Shown here: positions 47,401-63,240 of the stretch, one piece after another
Numbering within the stretch: the first letter of the stretch is position 1
Layout: the number at the start of each line of letters is the position of its first letter
NCBI GenBank assembly: GCA_944989445.1
Contig: CALYLW010000177.1
Span: 496,556-560,555, forward strand
DNA length: 64,000 bases
DNA from: Ampullaceana balthica
Taxonomy: Eukaryota > Mollusca > Gastropoda > Lymnaeidae
Direction of reading: 5' to 3'
The notes under the pieces: model-generated
The model's database searches: none
Seen by the model: only the letters and a program-made list of their open reading frames with translations
Told to the model about the DNA's origin: nothing
Position numbers and translations under genes: made by a program

Positions 47401-48877
47401 ACTCTTTTGCTGTTTTATCATTATAATGTGTGTATGTATTTAAATAACTGATAAAGACTTTTTTTTACCCCCAAATCGTTTTGTGTTTCAAAAACACTAT
47501 TTACAGAATTTACTCTTTATTTACCTTTTTTTTTAGATGCGTTGAAATTTATCCTGCTCTATTTATTGTCCTTGACATTGATCTGATTTCATGTGGAGGG
47601 GTTGGATATTAGGATCAAATCTTTTTGATAAAAAGAAAATTCCTAAATTTTGATTCTTATGTAAATTAGCTTCGGGAAAATATTCTTATAAATGTTGCGT
47701 CTTTGTTCATCAAGAAATGCCTGGAAATCTTACATCTGTGTATGTATCTCATAAACAGGACACTGAGGAGCATAGCTTTGTACATCTTAGGTGCACCCAA
47801 ACTGGCACAGATCCAAGCAAATTGTTGACATTCATCAAACAAGCAAGAACATACAATCCAAAATATAATGAAAGAATATTGTACATGTGCAGGTAAATAA
47901 GAGATATTGCTTCATATTTATATACATACAAATTATCCATGGATAGGTTCACTAGAAATTTTTATTAGCTTTTCCTACTTACATTTGACATTCATGAAAT
48001 ATATGCTGCTCTGTGCTATAGTAAATAATAGTAAATCTTTTAAAAGATTTTAAAGAATATTTATTGTTTAATGCACAGGAATTATTTAAATATTTTATTA
48101 AATTTTCTCTAGTTATTTCACTGCCAAAAACATAGCTTATTACATATTATTTAGATTTGCTAAAACCATTGAAAATGCTAAACATTCCAGAAACGGTGCC
48201 ACTTTTAGCGGTTTGGCCTGTGTCTTGACCCTTTTACTGGACAGAATGGACAATGACCTACGTCTAACCGTACCACTTGTCGTTGGTGCCATCAAGACTA
48301 TTCGACCACAAGTCATCTCAACAGTGGTAATACTATAATTTCATTTAATAAATAAGTCATTACATGTATTATGGAAATCAAATCAAAATTAGTTATCTTT
48401 TTACTTAGAAAAACTGACTGAACAGATTAATATTTAGAATATAGATTTAAAGATTTTCTATTTCTTCTATAATAACTCTATTCAAGACTATTTTCAAATG
48501 GGAGGACCAACTTCATTATGCTCTGATATAAGGATCTGAACAAATAAAATACATGAAAAATTGTTATAAAAATCTAAATAGTTTTTAGAACATTTTTGAA
48601 TAATTCCTCATATTGATTTTTGGTATGATAGATATAATTACCATAAATTTAAAATCAATTCTTTTATTCAGTGTAACATGTCAATGTTTTTCTTCAAATC
48701 TATTTATAGAATCAGTACAAGACAGTCTACCAGATTCTCAAACTGTACAGTGAAACCAACAGCATTTATTCCAACTTCAATGATACCAAACCCTCTGGGA
48801 CTTCAGAGGCCTCTGGACAAGATAATATGAGATCTGCTGCCAATGAGGGCACAGAGTATGCTAATGCTAAGTCTTAG
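10140..48877 (+). CDS. Receptor-type protein tyrosine phosphatase with F5/8C and EGF-like ectodomain (5' partial)
   Basis: Single-pass surface receptor expected to remove phosphate from phosphotyrosine on the cytoplasmic side. Exons joined by splice sites and phase: 10140-10355, 15598-15759, 15894-16031, 24222-24548, 26835-26987, 28051-28180, 30687-30826, 34052-34239, 35277-35364, 35972-36048, 36524-36560, 37949-38046, 39289-39408, 43002-43147, 44711-44846, 45296-45442, 45919-46045, 46249-46322, 46694-46831, 47246-47374, 47759-47892, 48155-48326, 48710-48877. They total 3,245 coding bases in one open frame ending in TAG. Approximate residues, counted from the first visible codon: F5/8C end 1-72, EGF-like 73-332, membrane helix 351-375, D1 about 430-768, D2 about 769-1026, tail to 1081. 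The signal peptide and N-terminal half of the F5/8C domain were not found and probably lie upstream. The fold, KNRY, WPD and HC(X5)R motifs make the family certain. The exact vertebrate counterpart is not, although the C-terminus resembles PTPRA/PTPRE. Confidence 0.9.
10494..11440 (-). repeat. Composite repeat family B, copy 1
   Basis: Inverted relative to the copies at 28284-29270 and 29903-30535. The outer end is near TGCTTATATTTAAGTCAC and there is a tRNA-like segment at about 10830-10900 (GGAGTTCAATTTTC as B box). From 11081 comes the palindromic part starting GGACACGCTTTTATTTACAT. The right arm of the palindrome is cut off where the satellite array begins. Confidence 0.65.
11782..12011. 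repeat. 230-bp segment nearly identical to 15154-15384
   Basis: Starts TTATGCAAATTACAC and ends GAGTAATAACTTT; only a few mismatches to the copy at 15154-15384 in the same orientation. Here it sits inside the satellite and is flanked on both sides by AACTTTGGGTAGTTGTTA. Confidence 0.8.
13205..13590 (+). pseudogene. LINE 3' end with GATAA-repeat tail
   Basis: About 95% similar by eye to 8830-9190 of the LINE at 6907, and still open for 100 codons (ETLEDRRTKNKVVIIHKAIN). The 3' end is a run of GATAA repeats at about 13565-13592, the tail of this LINE family. Inserted in the satellite array. Confidence 0.85.
13888..14700 (-). pseudogene. 5'-truncated RTE-like LINE, C-terminal reverse transcriptase region
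   Basis: 261 open codons on the minus strand. It starts with a degenerate ...LAGSEDEL region just after the catalytic box, then INAEKTKVMANS, FKYLGAIIS, YGCEAWTLT, RKLRWYGHVTR and GRKRGRQKKRWEDNI, the typical end of RTE-type LINE polymerases. It ends with a stop and a GTTCAA-repeat tail at 13888-13910. The lack of stops suggests a recent insertion, but it lacks the endonuclease and most of the polymerase. Confidence 0.85.
14722..14935 (+). pseudogene. Decayed LINE 3' fragment
   Basis: Follows the 8840-9010 part of the LINE at 6907 (TTAAACCTTGAAACACTA, then CATAAAGCAATTAATT) with many small insertions. It sits between the RTE-like fragment and normal intron sequence. Confidence 0.6.
15154..15384. 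repeat. Second copy of the 230-bp duplicated segment
   Basis: In the same intron, just before the EGF exons, in otherwise unique-looking AT-rich sequence. The copy at 11782-12011 lies inside the satellite. Confidence 0.8.
15598..16031 (+). CDS. Two EGF-like exons of the receptor phosphatase ectodomain
   Basis: Exons 15598-15759 and 15894-16031 are separated by a short intron and both are phase 1-1. The first encodes a Cys-rich module with the pattern GYYGEGC near its end. The second has FYGTDC followed by closely spaced Cys pairs. The spacing is that of MEGF/laminin-like EGF repeats, which are extracellular and disulfide-bonded. Symmetric phase-1 exons can be gained or lost without breaking the frame. 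Confidence 0.82.
16284..17255 (+). mobile_element. Non-autonomous Helitron, copy 1 (with a nested inverted fragment)
   Basis: 5' end TCTCTTCG preceded by an AT run; 3' end CTAGT at 17251-17255. Just before the 3' end lies the hairpin CGGCGTATGCTACGCCG, which is the Helitron hallmark. A tRNA-Val-like stretch is at about 16485-16555. A partial inverted copy of the 3' end (GTAGCATACGCCGCAGACTT) lies at 16735-16760, so another copy inserted or rearranged here. Confidence 0.7.
17256..18031 (+). mobile_element. Helitron fragment, copy 2, with an OTU-like ORF
   Basis: Directly follows copy 1. The 5' end is near TCTCTACGTCGCCC and the 3' end is GGGGCGTCTAGT at 18020-18031 with a decayed hairpin. It carries a tRNA-like stretch at about 17450-17515 and the open frame described separately. 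Confidence 0.68.
17582..17992 (+). pseudogene. OTU-like cysteine protease remnant inside a Helitron
   Basis: 136 codons. GNSLFLLVAYF resembles the catalytic GNCLF block of OTU proteases with Cys replaced by Ser. QYMNNSGVYGDKADIVAMS resembles the OTU block with G-x-W/Y-G-D followed by an alternating hydrophobic stretch. Animal Helitrons are known to carry OTU domains, which fits the host element. The Cys loss and poor length of the conserved part argue against protease activity. The final ~35 codons are ordinary Helitron 3' sequence read through. Confidence 0.45.
18446..20293 (-). pseudogene. hAT transposase pseudogene (ZBED5/SCAND3-like)
   Basis: Reading 5' to 3' on the minus strand: a BED zinc-finger region with a frameshift between the two Cys halves, the DDE core with LDA/DESTD and CTDGAPSM, the insertion domain, and the C-terminal dimerisation block FGSSYLCELGFSAL. 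About 600 codons would be expected if intact. At least three frame changes. Antisense to the phosphatase gene. Confidence 0.82.
20845..21360 (-). repeat. Repeat family A relative nested in the hAT element
   Basis: Read in reverse it begins TATAAATCCCTTATATATG and ends near AAGTTAATATAAGGGATTT, with GATCGATCGATCTGAAATT inside. Most similar to copy 2 at 4563. Confidence 0.55.
21457..22980. other. Intronic AT-rich sequence without recognisable content
   Basis: Between the hAT and the SINE in the long intron 16032-24221. Low-complexity A/T runs and no coding blocks, repeats or ends that I recognise. Confidence 0.5.
22985..23178 (+). repeat. tRNA-derived SINE with ATT-repeat tail
   Basis: A-box-like GGTAGCACGCTGGAC is followed about 45 bases later by the B box GGGTTCGAGCCTCGG. 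The body then ends in GGGGTTATTATTATTA. The 3' part recurs at 27690-27805. Helitron copy 3 is inserted at its tail. Confidence 0.68.
23179..24013 (-). mobile_element. Non-autonomous Helitron, copy 3
   Basis: On the minus strand it starts TCTCTTCATGGGACC at 24013 and ends CATCTAGT at 23179. The hairpin ACGCCGCGGGG region lies just before the end. A tRNA-Val-like module at about 23850-23775 has A box GTGTACTGGTTAACACG and B box GGGTTCAAACCCC. Confidence 0.7.
24222..24548 (+). CDS. Exon with about three EGF-like repeats of the receptor phosphatase
   Basis: The largest ectodomain exon, 327 bases, phase 1-1. It carries about 2.5 repeats with the signatures GFYGDDC, GFYDNFC, GFYGSNC and GFQGSHC. 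The acceptor is TTGCAG. The donor reads AAG then GCACGT, so the following intron appears to be of the rarer GC-AG class. No GT donor keeps the phase with the next exon at 26835. Confidence 0.85.
24575..25260. repeat. GC-rich repeat, possibly a LINE 5' region
   Basis: A GC-rich segment of about 690 bases between EGF exons, with CCGTCGAGAAGGGG at its start and GGTCCTAACCATGG inside. No long open frame. By composition and position near a LINE 3' end on the other side it may be the untranslated start of an RTE-like element; this is a guess. Confidence 0.3.
25465..25830 (-). pseudogene. LINE 3' end encoding a C-terminal zinc knuckle
   Basis: Minus-strand translation: TWRTVVKEGVRVAKERRM, then a Lys/Arg stretch, then CKSCGKDCHSRIGLLSHTRNC, the Cys2His-type finger found at the C-terminus of many invertebrate LINE polymerases. 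An SRDG-type tail follows in another frame. Truncated at the 5' side near 25830 and not functional. Confidence 0.65.
26835..26987 (+). CDS. Last EGF-like exon of the receptor phosphatase
   Basis: The acceptor is TTGTAG, the donor GTTAGT, and the exon is phase 1-1 with 153 bases. It encodes a Cys-rich module starting ECTGNMYGDKC and ending GSHCDN, with several Asn-Xaa-Thr sites that could be N-glycosylated. It leads directly into the membrane exon at 28051. Confidence 0.8.
27690..27805 (+). repeat. 3' part of the same SINE family as 22985
   Basis: Shares TGTGAACGCTACTTCAC, CCCCATGG, GTCATG and GGGGGTTATTATTATTA with the SINE at 22985-23178. The tRNA-like head is missing. Confidence 0.6.
28051..28180 (+). 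CDS. Transmembrane exon of the receptor phosphatase
   Basis: Encodes a short Ser/Thr-rich stalk, then a hydrophobic run rich in Gly, Val, Ile and Ala (about residues 351-375), then MYR at the exon end. The next exon continues with Arg-Arg-Arg. A hydrophobic helix followed by a basic cluster is the expected stop-transfer signal of a type I membrane protein. The exon starts in phase 1 and ends with two bases of an Arg codon. Confidence 0.85.
28284..29270 (+). repeat. Composite repeat family B, copy 2, with palindromic half
   Basis: 28284-28656 is a near palindrome with arms of roughly 105 bases (GGACACGCTTTTATTTACAT at both ends, inverted). After it come an AT-rich stretch and a tRNA-like module on the minus strand (about 28905-28840, B box GGGTTCAATTTTC). 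The far end is GAGTTAAATAAAAGCTTGT. The same order, reversed, is present at 10494-11440. Confidence 0.68.
29903..30535 (+). repeat. Composite repeat family B, copy 3 (shorter)
   Basis: Starts GGACACGCTTTTATTTACAT and ends GACTTAAATAAAAGCGTGT, so the outer ends are inverted (ACACGCTTTTATTTA). It lacks the tRNA-like module seen in copies 1 and 2. Confidence 0.68.
30687..34239 (+). CDS. Juxtamembrane and first phosphatase-domain exons
   Basis: Exons 30687-30826 and 34052-34239. The first gives the cytoplasmic basic patch, then an acidic stretch with HEYSNP, in which Tyr sits two residues before Asn (about residue 401). The acceptor chosen at 30686 (CAACAG) is the one that restores phase with the membrane exon; the better-looking CAG at 30654 would not. 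The second exon encodes a Lys/Ser-rich linker and the start of D1, ending at YKEFN. A 2.2-kb hAT element lies in the intron between them. Confidence 0.8.
31496..33690 (+). mobile_element. hAT element of GTF2IRD2/ZBED5 type, transposase sense to the host gene
   Basis: Flanked by the 8-bp duplication ATCTATGC at 31488-31495 and 33691-33698. Left end CTGGGGTCGGGAAACCATGG; the right end reversed starts CAGAGAGAGCCATAAAC. Coding starts near 32093 on the plus strand: ALDESTDVSNF, VCTDGAPCIVG and FHCTLHQEALCAQ, then after breaks LLLHSNVSWLSRGKV and a decayed C-terminus to about 33518. Stops at 32596 and 32716 show it is dead. Confidence 0.87.
32093..33518 (+). pseudogene. hAT transposase pseudogene (GTF2IRD2-like)
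   Basis: The first 167 codons are open and contain the acidic LDEST block and CTDGAP. The following 70 codons contain WLSRGKV with stops. Then 120 open codons (SVFAFENKLELFIADI) and a last 102-codon piece that is only partly homologous. The BED finger is missing or unrecognisable. Lies in the intron between the juxtamembrane and first catalytic exons. Confidence 0.78.
35277..45442 (+). CDS. Catalytic phosphatase domain D1 exons
   Basis: Exons 35277-35364, 35972-36048, 36524-36560, 37949-38046, 39289-39408, 43002-43147, 44711-44846 and 45296-45442. Visible landmarks in order: KNRYKNI, HGDYINASYL, FIASQGP, DFVRMLWE, VVMLTN, the WPD loop as TSWPDKGVP (Asp about 643), the P-loop as VVHCSAGVGRTG (Cys about 673, Arg about 679), and the Q-loop as MVQTQEQY. 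All catalytic residues are present, so D1 should be active. The P-loop is split across two exons after HC, and the first of these exons ends in a minisatellite. Confidence 0.92.
36693..37130. repeat. MITE with AAGGGCCGTCCATAAATGAC ends
   Basis: Left end TAAGGGCCGTCCATAAATG and right end CATTTATGGACGGCCCTTTA are inverted over about 22 bases. The inner arms also pair partly (CACGCGTCGTCAC against GTCACACATCGTC). No open frame belongs to it. Confidence 0.8.
37131..37948. other. Intronic sequence with a short CCGGAGCC-rich patch
   Basis: 37175-37270 repeats short GCCGGAG/GGATTT words and may be a remnant of a low-complexity repeat. The remainder is AT-rich intron up to the acceptor at 37948. Confidence 0.45.
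38326..38512. repeat. TCTC microsatellite with TCTG interruptions
   Basis: Almost pure CT dinucleotides with a few GTCT blocks. The Ser/Leu open frames across it are composition artefacts. Confidence 0.95.
40195..42085 (-). pseudogene. hAT transposase (ZBED5/SCAND3-like), two frameshifts
   Basis: The first frame (42085-41720, 121 codons) starts MDKWLK and has the BED-like finger FTWCGDKNEPQPQCVIC with HFNTKH. The second (41729-40377, 450 codons) has AIQLDESTDITNFAQL, CSDGAAAMTGKHGG, HCSIHREASASKAMP, LLHTEVRWLSRGKVLTRLFE. A third piece below 40377 has FNTSYLCETGFSAVLAIK, the dimerisation block. The first shift falls in an A8 run at about 41725, so a one-base slip would join frames one and two. 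The second shift is at about 40385. It is the best preserved transposase here, but probably dead. Confidence 0.85.
42253..42690. repeat. MITE nested in the hAT element
   Basis: Left TAGGCCCCCAATTGCGACTT and right end, reversed, TAGGCCTCCACTTGCGATTT, with TCTAG and CG following in both. The right end is partly duplicated at 42745-42790. Flanking TA suggests a TA target. Confidence 0.65.
43119..44050 (+). repeat. 41-bp minisatellite seeded on the P-loop exon and its splice donor (~22 copies)
   Basis: The first unit is the last 29 coding bases of exon 43002-43147 (encoding SIVVHC) plus 12 intron bases starting GTCAGTTGTAAG. The same unit then repeats about 22 times to 44050. Most copies read CACTGAAG in place of CACTGCAG, so the catalytic Cys codon has become a stop, but the donor GTCAGT is kept in nearly all. 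Confidence 0.95.
45919..48877 (+). CDS. Pseudophosphatase domain D2 and C-terminal tail
   Basis: Exons 45919-46045, 46249-46322, 46694-46831, 47246-47374, 47759-47892, 48155-48326 and 48710-48877. D2 keeps the fold landmarks KNRFGNILP, GDYINAV and DFWRLI. It has no WPD motif, and its P-loop reads HSRNGATFSG, so the catalytic Cys is Ser (about 980) and the Arg is Phe (about 986). D2 should be catalytically dead, as in most tandem receptor phosphatases, and act in regulation. The tail holds SIYSNFN (Tyr about 1046) and ends EYANAKS before TAG. Confidence 0.9.
46583..46640 (+). repeat. LINE 3'-tail fragment
   Basis: Contains GACGCAATAATCCTCTGTAT, GGAGCGTCTGTAA and GATAAGATAAG, matching the tail of the LINE at 9140-9195 and 13520-13590. 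An extremely short insertion. Confidence 0.7.
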
Positions 48878-50187
48878 AGATTATTAATCTTTTCTACTTT
48901 AATATGTAAGCTATTTGATTTCAAATCAGTTAATTTTTTTTAATAATATATTGTTACTTATTCATTTATTCTAGTAAAATTAAATGTAATTTCCTTGTGC
49001 TTAATTGCCCTGGTGTACCTCTTGGTATTGAAAAAATCACTGACAGCTAACAGGGCAGATGCAAAGCTTTGCTGTTTAGAACATAATTTTATATTGCAAC
49101 AGAGCCCACCAAAGTCCCCACCAGTAAGCTACAAATATTATTCACTGAGCTTTTTTGTAATATGTAAACTTAATTTTTTTTTATATTTACACATAAGCAT
49201 TTAAACACAAAATCACAGCATTACATTTCATATTAATAACATGATTTTTATATTATTTTGGGAGGAAAAACTTTTTTACCTTTTTTTTTGTTAATTTGAT
49301 AAATATATCTGAACCTAACCTAAAAATATTATTGATTAAATATATTTTCTTCTTGCCATAGGACATTTTTGACATATCCTACAAATTAAAATATGCATAC
49401 CGATAATTTGAAATAGAAAAAAATATTTCTTAGAAAATAATAAATATTGTTTACATGATTCTGCCTTGTATTTAAAAGCAAATAATCTCCAAGTAAACAA
49501 CATGTGTAGTCTTTATAAGTTTCTGAAACTGAAATTTTTTAGTGTATTTTCAAGTGTTTGGATCTAAAGTTTAAGTGTGTTATTAAGATCAATTTTACCA
49601 TTATCTTAATAATTAGAAACAATTCAAGAACACTTTTTGTAGATAAGATGATGTTTGATAATGTACTGAATGTCAGATGATGTTTGGTAACGTACTGAAT
49701 GTCAGATGATGTTTGGTAATGTACTGAATGTCAGATGATGTTTGGTAATGTACTGAATGTCAGATGAAGTTCAGAAGATTTGAGAAAATAAGATTAATTT
49801 TCAGAAATGCCATTTGTAACTTTATAAATATGTAGGATCATGATAGTTGTTCAAATTTGTTTTGTAAACCAAGGACAATTGGTATGTCTCATTTTACATG
49901 TCAGTTTTTTAAAGTTTTGTATTATATCAATAATATAAATTATAATGTATTTTCATGCATTATTATGTTGTTTTTTTTAATTTTCAACATTTATCTATTA
50001 AGAACAGTAACTACTTTTCTAATAAGATACAGTTCAAATTTTTTAAAACTTTTATGTAAAATGTTAAATAAGATGCATTAATATGAATGATATATTTTAA
50101 TTTATTTATTCAACTCCTCCATTTATTGTTATGTAATGCTTACAAGGTTGGACATAACCCAAGGGGAACAATCTGGTTGCTGGGTTG
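48878..50187. other. 3' untranslated region and intergenic sequence after the phosphatase gene
   Basis: AT-rich. AATAAA occurs at about 49437-49442 and could be the polyadenylation signal. A 29-bp tandem repeat lies at 49646-49766. No coding sequence recognised. Confidence 0.5.
49646..49766. repeat. 29-bp tandem repeat, four copies
   Basis: Unit GATGATGTTTGGTAATGTAC plus TGAATGTCA; four copies with few changes. Downstream of the phosphatase stop codon. Confidence 0.9.
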
Positions 50188-50189
50188 TA

Positions 50190-50368
50190 CAGTCGGACCT
50201 GTCTAAGTCGCACTCAAATGGACTGGAAAAAAATTAGACTTACAGAGTTTTCGAATTAGTGAAAATGGCGTAATAGGCGCAGAATTTTGCCAGGGCCTAA
50301 CAATTAATTGGATATAGGGAGTTTTTTAACTTAGGGAAGTTGGACTTTAAATTAGAGGGGTCCGACTG
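50190..50368. repeat. pogo/Tc1-type MITE
   Basis: CAGTCGGACC and its inverse GGTCCGACTG are the ends, flanked by TA on both sides (50188-50189 and 50369-50370). Length 179 bases; the short palindromic ends and TA target fit pogo-like elements. Confidence 0.78.
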
Positions 50369-50370
50369 TA

Positions 50371-51523
50371 CATTATTTTTGTTAATATTTATTCTTCCAT
50401 ATTGCAAATATTTAAACTGACTTTATTATCCTTTTATCTGCTGTGATAAAAACTGTCTATGTTTGATTTTAGTGCTGTTCCTAGCCAAAATAATGAATAA
50501 TAATGTAAAACGGAAGTTTTCAAACTCACATTTTTGTAAATGTACATTTGAAAATTTGATTTCATATAATAATTCTGAAATGTAATCCCAGTTTGGGTTG
50601 ATAAGATGTTAGTCTCATGAAACCGTACAAGTGATGAACAAGACAATCAGACCAGAGAAAATAATAAACTGATGTATAAAATTTGATATTCACTTCTGAG
50701 AGTAAATTAAACATTATTGTTATTTCCTGACAGTAAATTTAGGATTGTGTTTAATTATTCTATTATGTGCACATTCAGGTTCTAGATGTCCCTACTGCAA
50801 TATTTCTACCACAGTATGTAATAGCCCGTTTAAAAAAATGATTTCAAATAACAAAATTTGTAATATCAATTCTTTTTAATCTAGCACAGCCTTCAACAAA
50901 ACATAGACAATCAAAGAAATAAATATGCCATAAATAGTAAACATGAATTTTTAAAACTCTGAAACTGTGACCCTATGACCCTGTAACCCCAAACTCCATC
51001 AATAAATAAGAATGGCTGGGAAATTATATCATCAAAATATAAACAATAGATTGCCTACTCCAGTAAACCTTGCACAGTAATCAGAAGTCCAATGGGTCAA
51101 CTATAAAAATAACCACAGTATCATTTATAAATAAGTATCCCTAAAGTCAAGGGTGAACATAATTACAAGTATTTTGACAACATTGCAAAGCTTATAATTA
51201 TTATTTTAAAAAATTTTAATGCAGTGTTGTAATTTTGAAGATATTTTTCAGCACTGAAACTAATATCTCCCAGTAGTGTCCTTATCACCACAAAGTTATT
51301 GACTGCACATTGGAATTAATTCCATGACAGGCAGTCACTATCTTAAGGCCGTCTAGCAGCAAACTCCTTTTGTAATTGTAATGTCACAAAACAATATCCA
51401 GAAAAAACATGTTCATTTAATTAACATGCTCATAATCTCCCCAGGTTAAAGAATGTGAGAATCACCAAATAATAAACAGCACAATTATTTCATACAATAA
51501 ACTTGAGCGGCAATAAATAATAA
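50371..51523. other. Intergenic sequence between the two convergent genes
   Basis: No recognisable gene or repeat. AATAAA on the plus strand at about 50662 is possible as a distal poly(A) site. Confidence 0.4.
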
Positions 51524-51531
51524 CTTCAATT

Positions 51532-52649
51532 GGCACGGGTTCAAAATAGCGACTGTCAAAACAGCGACCGTCATAATAGCGACTTCAAAATAGCGACTGT
51601 ATCGAAACAGCGACCGTCATAATAGCGACTTCAAAATAGCGACTGTATCAAAAGAGCGACTGTCATAACAGCGACTTCACCGCATATCTATTATTGTCCA
51701 ACCGTTTATCTAACACAGTGGTTCCAAACTTTTTGACACAGTTACCTTTATAAAGGACTATCTGACCACATTGCCCCGTTCACCTGACACAGTGGTTCCA
51801 AACTTTTTTGGCACACTTACCTTTATACAGGACTATCTGACCACGTTGCCTTTTTATTGTCCGATTACATCGGATTGGGGTCGGGGTGGAGTTGGATATG
51901 TTTGGAAGGACTTGGTACCTCAGAGGAGTGGTGCATTTATCACAATCATGAATTCGCATTTAATGTTGACTGTTTTTCAATCTATATACTTTTTAGTGGT
52001 AATTAATTTTAATTTTTAAAAAAAAATAATATTAAACTATATTATATTTATTTTTTTTTAAAATTAGAAGGAAAAAAAACAACAACTTTACGAGGTAAAG
52101 AGAAAAGGGTCGAAACATCCGGGGATCACAAAATCCTGTAGTCGAACTGTCTCTAGCTTAAAAAGCAGCCACACGCCACCTCTGCCCCATACCACCGCAA
52201 TCCCCCTCAATTAATCGACTGCATCTATGCTTAAATGCTAATCTCTATCGAGCCTTCTGCAAAATATATTTGACTGAAGTAATAGCCGTTATATTTTTTT
52301 TTACAGAATTTTTTTTAAAATGTGTTCCGAAATTGTGTTTACACTCTTTGCAACACCAACATTTATTTATACACACCTCCAGTTGATTGTATTTAATTTT
52401 GCATTAATGGCTTATCATGTCATCCTTTTCTTGATTTTATAAACTCCATTGTAGGCTAGGCAAAGTAAGTTTTTCAAATATTATCACAAGCAAAAGAAAA
52501 AAGTCGCTATTTTGATACAGTCGCTGTTATGATGCAGTCGCTATTATGACGGTCGCTGTTTTGACAGTCGCTGTTTTGATACAGTCGCTATTTTGAAGTC
52601 GCTATTATGATGGTCGCTGTTTTGACAGTCGCTATTCTGCCCGGATGCC
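51532..52649. mobile_element. Element with long inverted ends built of short repeats
   Basis: Both ends are about 130-150 bases of alternating AATAGCGACTGTC, AAAACAGCGACCGTC and ATAATAGCGACTTC words, inverted with respect to each other. Flanked by CTTCAATT(G) on both sides (51524-51532 and 52650-52658), an 8- or 9-bp target duplication. The interior has a ~60-bp tandem duplication (CAGTGGTTCCAAAC). No transposase. A MULE-like foldback or hAT-like origin is possible. Confidence 0.7.
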
Positions 52650-53045
52650 CTTCAATTGTAATAAAAATCTAAGAAATATTTACTGTCAAGGCAGGCTACT
52701 CAATAAAGTAACTTAAATATAAATAAATGTAGATTTATGCAAGATTTAGAAAGCCTTTCACAAAAATCAACAATACAGTGAAGATAAATGAACATTTTCA
52801 TATTTATAATGAATTTACTCAAAAATTCATAGATAAAATTGATGTTACCTTAAAGATAACTGGAAGCCAATTTGGGACTAAGATAATGTGATTATTTTAA
52901 GTGTTTGATTGTCACTATAACAAGTATAACAGTGTGAAGATTATATTATAAAGCAATATTCTTAATGTGTGTTTGACTAGTTACCAGCCACATTAGATTT
53001 CTACAGCTTGAGGCCCAGATTTATAACATTTACTCATAACCGACA

Positions 53046-53258
53046 ATAAACTTGGGCAAACTACTTCAAGTTTGAATGCCAACTGTGACAATTATTATAC
53101 TCAGGCGAGTTCCGGGGCACCAACATAAATTTGGGCAGACTAATTCAAGTTTGAAAGCCAACTGTGACAATTATTATACTCAGGCGAGTTCCGGGGCACC
53201 AACATAAATTTGGGCAGACTAATTCAAGTTTGAATTCCAACTGTGACACTTGTTTGAC

Positions 53259-53280
<22 letters not shown>
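53046..53280 (-). repeat. 79-bp tandem repeat carrying the end of TRIM23 coding sequence and stop
   Basis: Three copies, period 79 bases. The working copy (rightmost) encodes GAPELA and TAA. The two downstream copies keep GGTGCCCCGGAACTCGC followed by TGA and the same UTR bases. They lie in the 3' untranslated region. Confidence 0.9.
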
Positions 53281-62417
<9,137 letters not shown>

Positions 62418-62899
62418 CTGAAGAAAATTAGTAAATATTTAATTGATGTATTTTTTCATGAACAAAATGAATAACCAAATAGACTACATGCCTTATACAA
62501 GACTTTATCATTCATTCAGAAAGAAAAAAATATATTTATGGGCTTCAACCAAGGACTGCAGTTGTTTTCAAGATTCACAAGAAATGGAAATTTGTATAAG
62601 TGGCTATGAACCTTAAACAGTTTCATCCAAGATGGGCCCACATCTAGTAAACTACTGATACTGGAAAAGGGTATTCTACAATTTAAGCCTAGGTAAACAA
62701 AAAAATCAAGTTGATTTAGTTACTGTTACTAAAAGTAAATCTAAATTAATACTAGTTATTTTGGCAATCCTCCAAATCCCGGTCCTAAATTATTTTACAT
62801 TAATAAGAGGAAATATAGTACATCAAAGTATGTTATTTATTGATATAACACATCACAAGTGTTATTTATAGTACGATAACCTGTAATCAAATACTAAAT

Positions 62900-63240
62900 A
62901 TTGTAACTGTCACACAGCATTTGCAAATAGCAGCCGAAAACTTTTAGTTTGTGACTGTTGAAAGGCCGAAAAGTAGCTTGCAAACAGAGCACAATTTGTC
63001 AAACTCTGATACTGGAGTTTACGTTTCGCTTGCATCCACAGTCCTTCCATAGTTTGAGAGTGAATGCCCCTGTGCCTGTGTACTGAATGAACGAACTCAT
63101 AAGCGTGCACAACAACTGCATGATCATACAGCCCGTTGTTTATGAGAACAACATTCTGACAGCCTAGCCAAGTGTCTGTGACGACTGTTGTCCCGGGCAA
63201 CACACGATTAGAGATAATGCGTTCCAGTGTTTGTGAAATT
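62900..63240 (-). pseudogene. Merlin-type (ISXO2/IS1595-like) transposase C-terminal fragment
   Basis: 97 codons on the minus strand. VVTDTWLGC corresponds to a catalytic Asp block. HAYEFVHSVHRHRGIHSQT and MEGLWMQAKRKL correspond to the H-S-x-x-F-V and H-T-x-x-I-E-x-x-W-x-x-x-K region of ISXO2-like transposases. The N-terminal half is missing. It lies upstream of the first visible TRIM23 exon, perhaps within the first intron. Confidence 0.68.
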
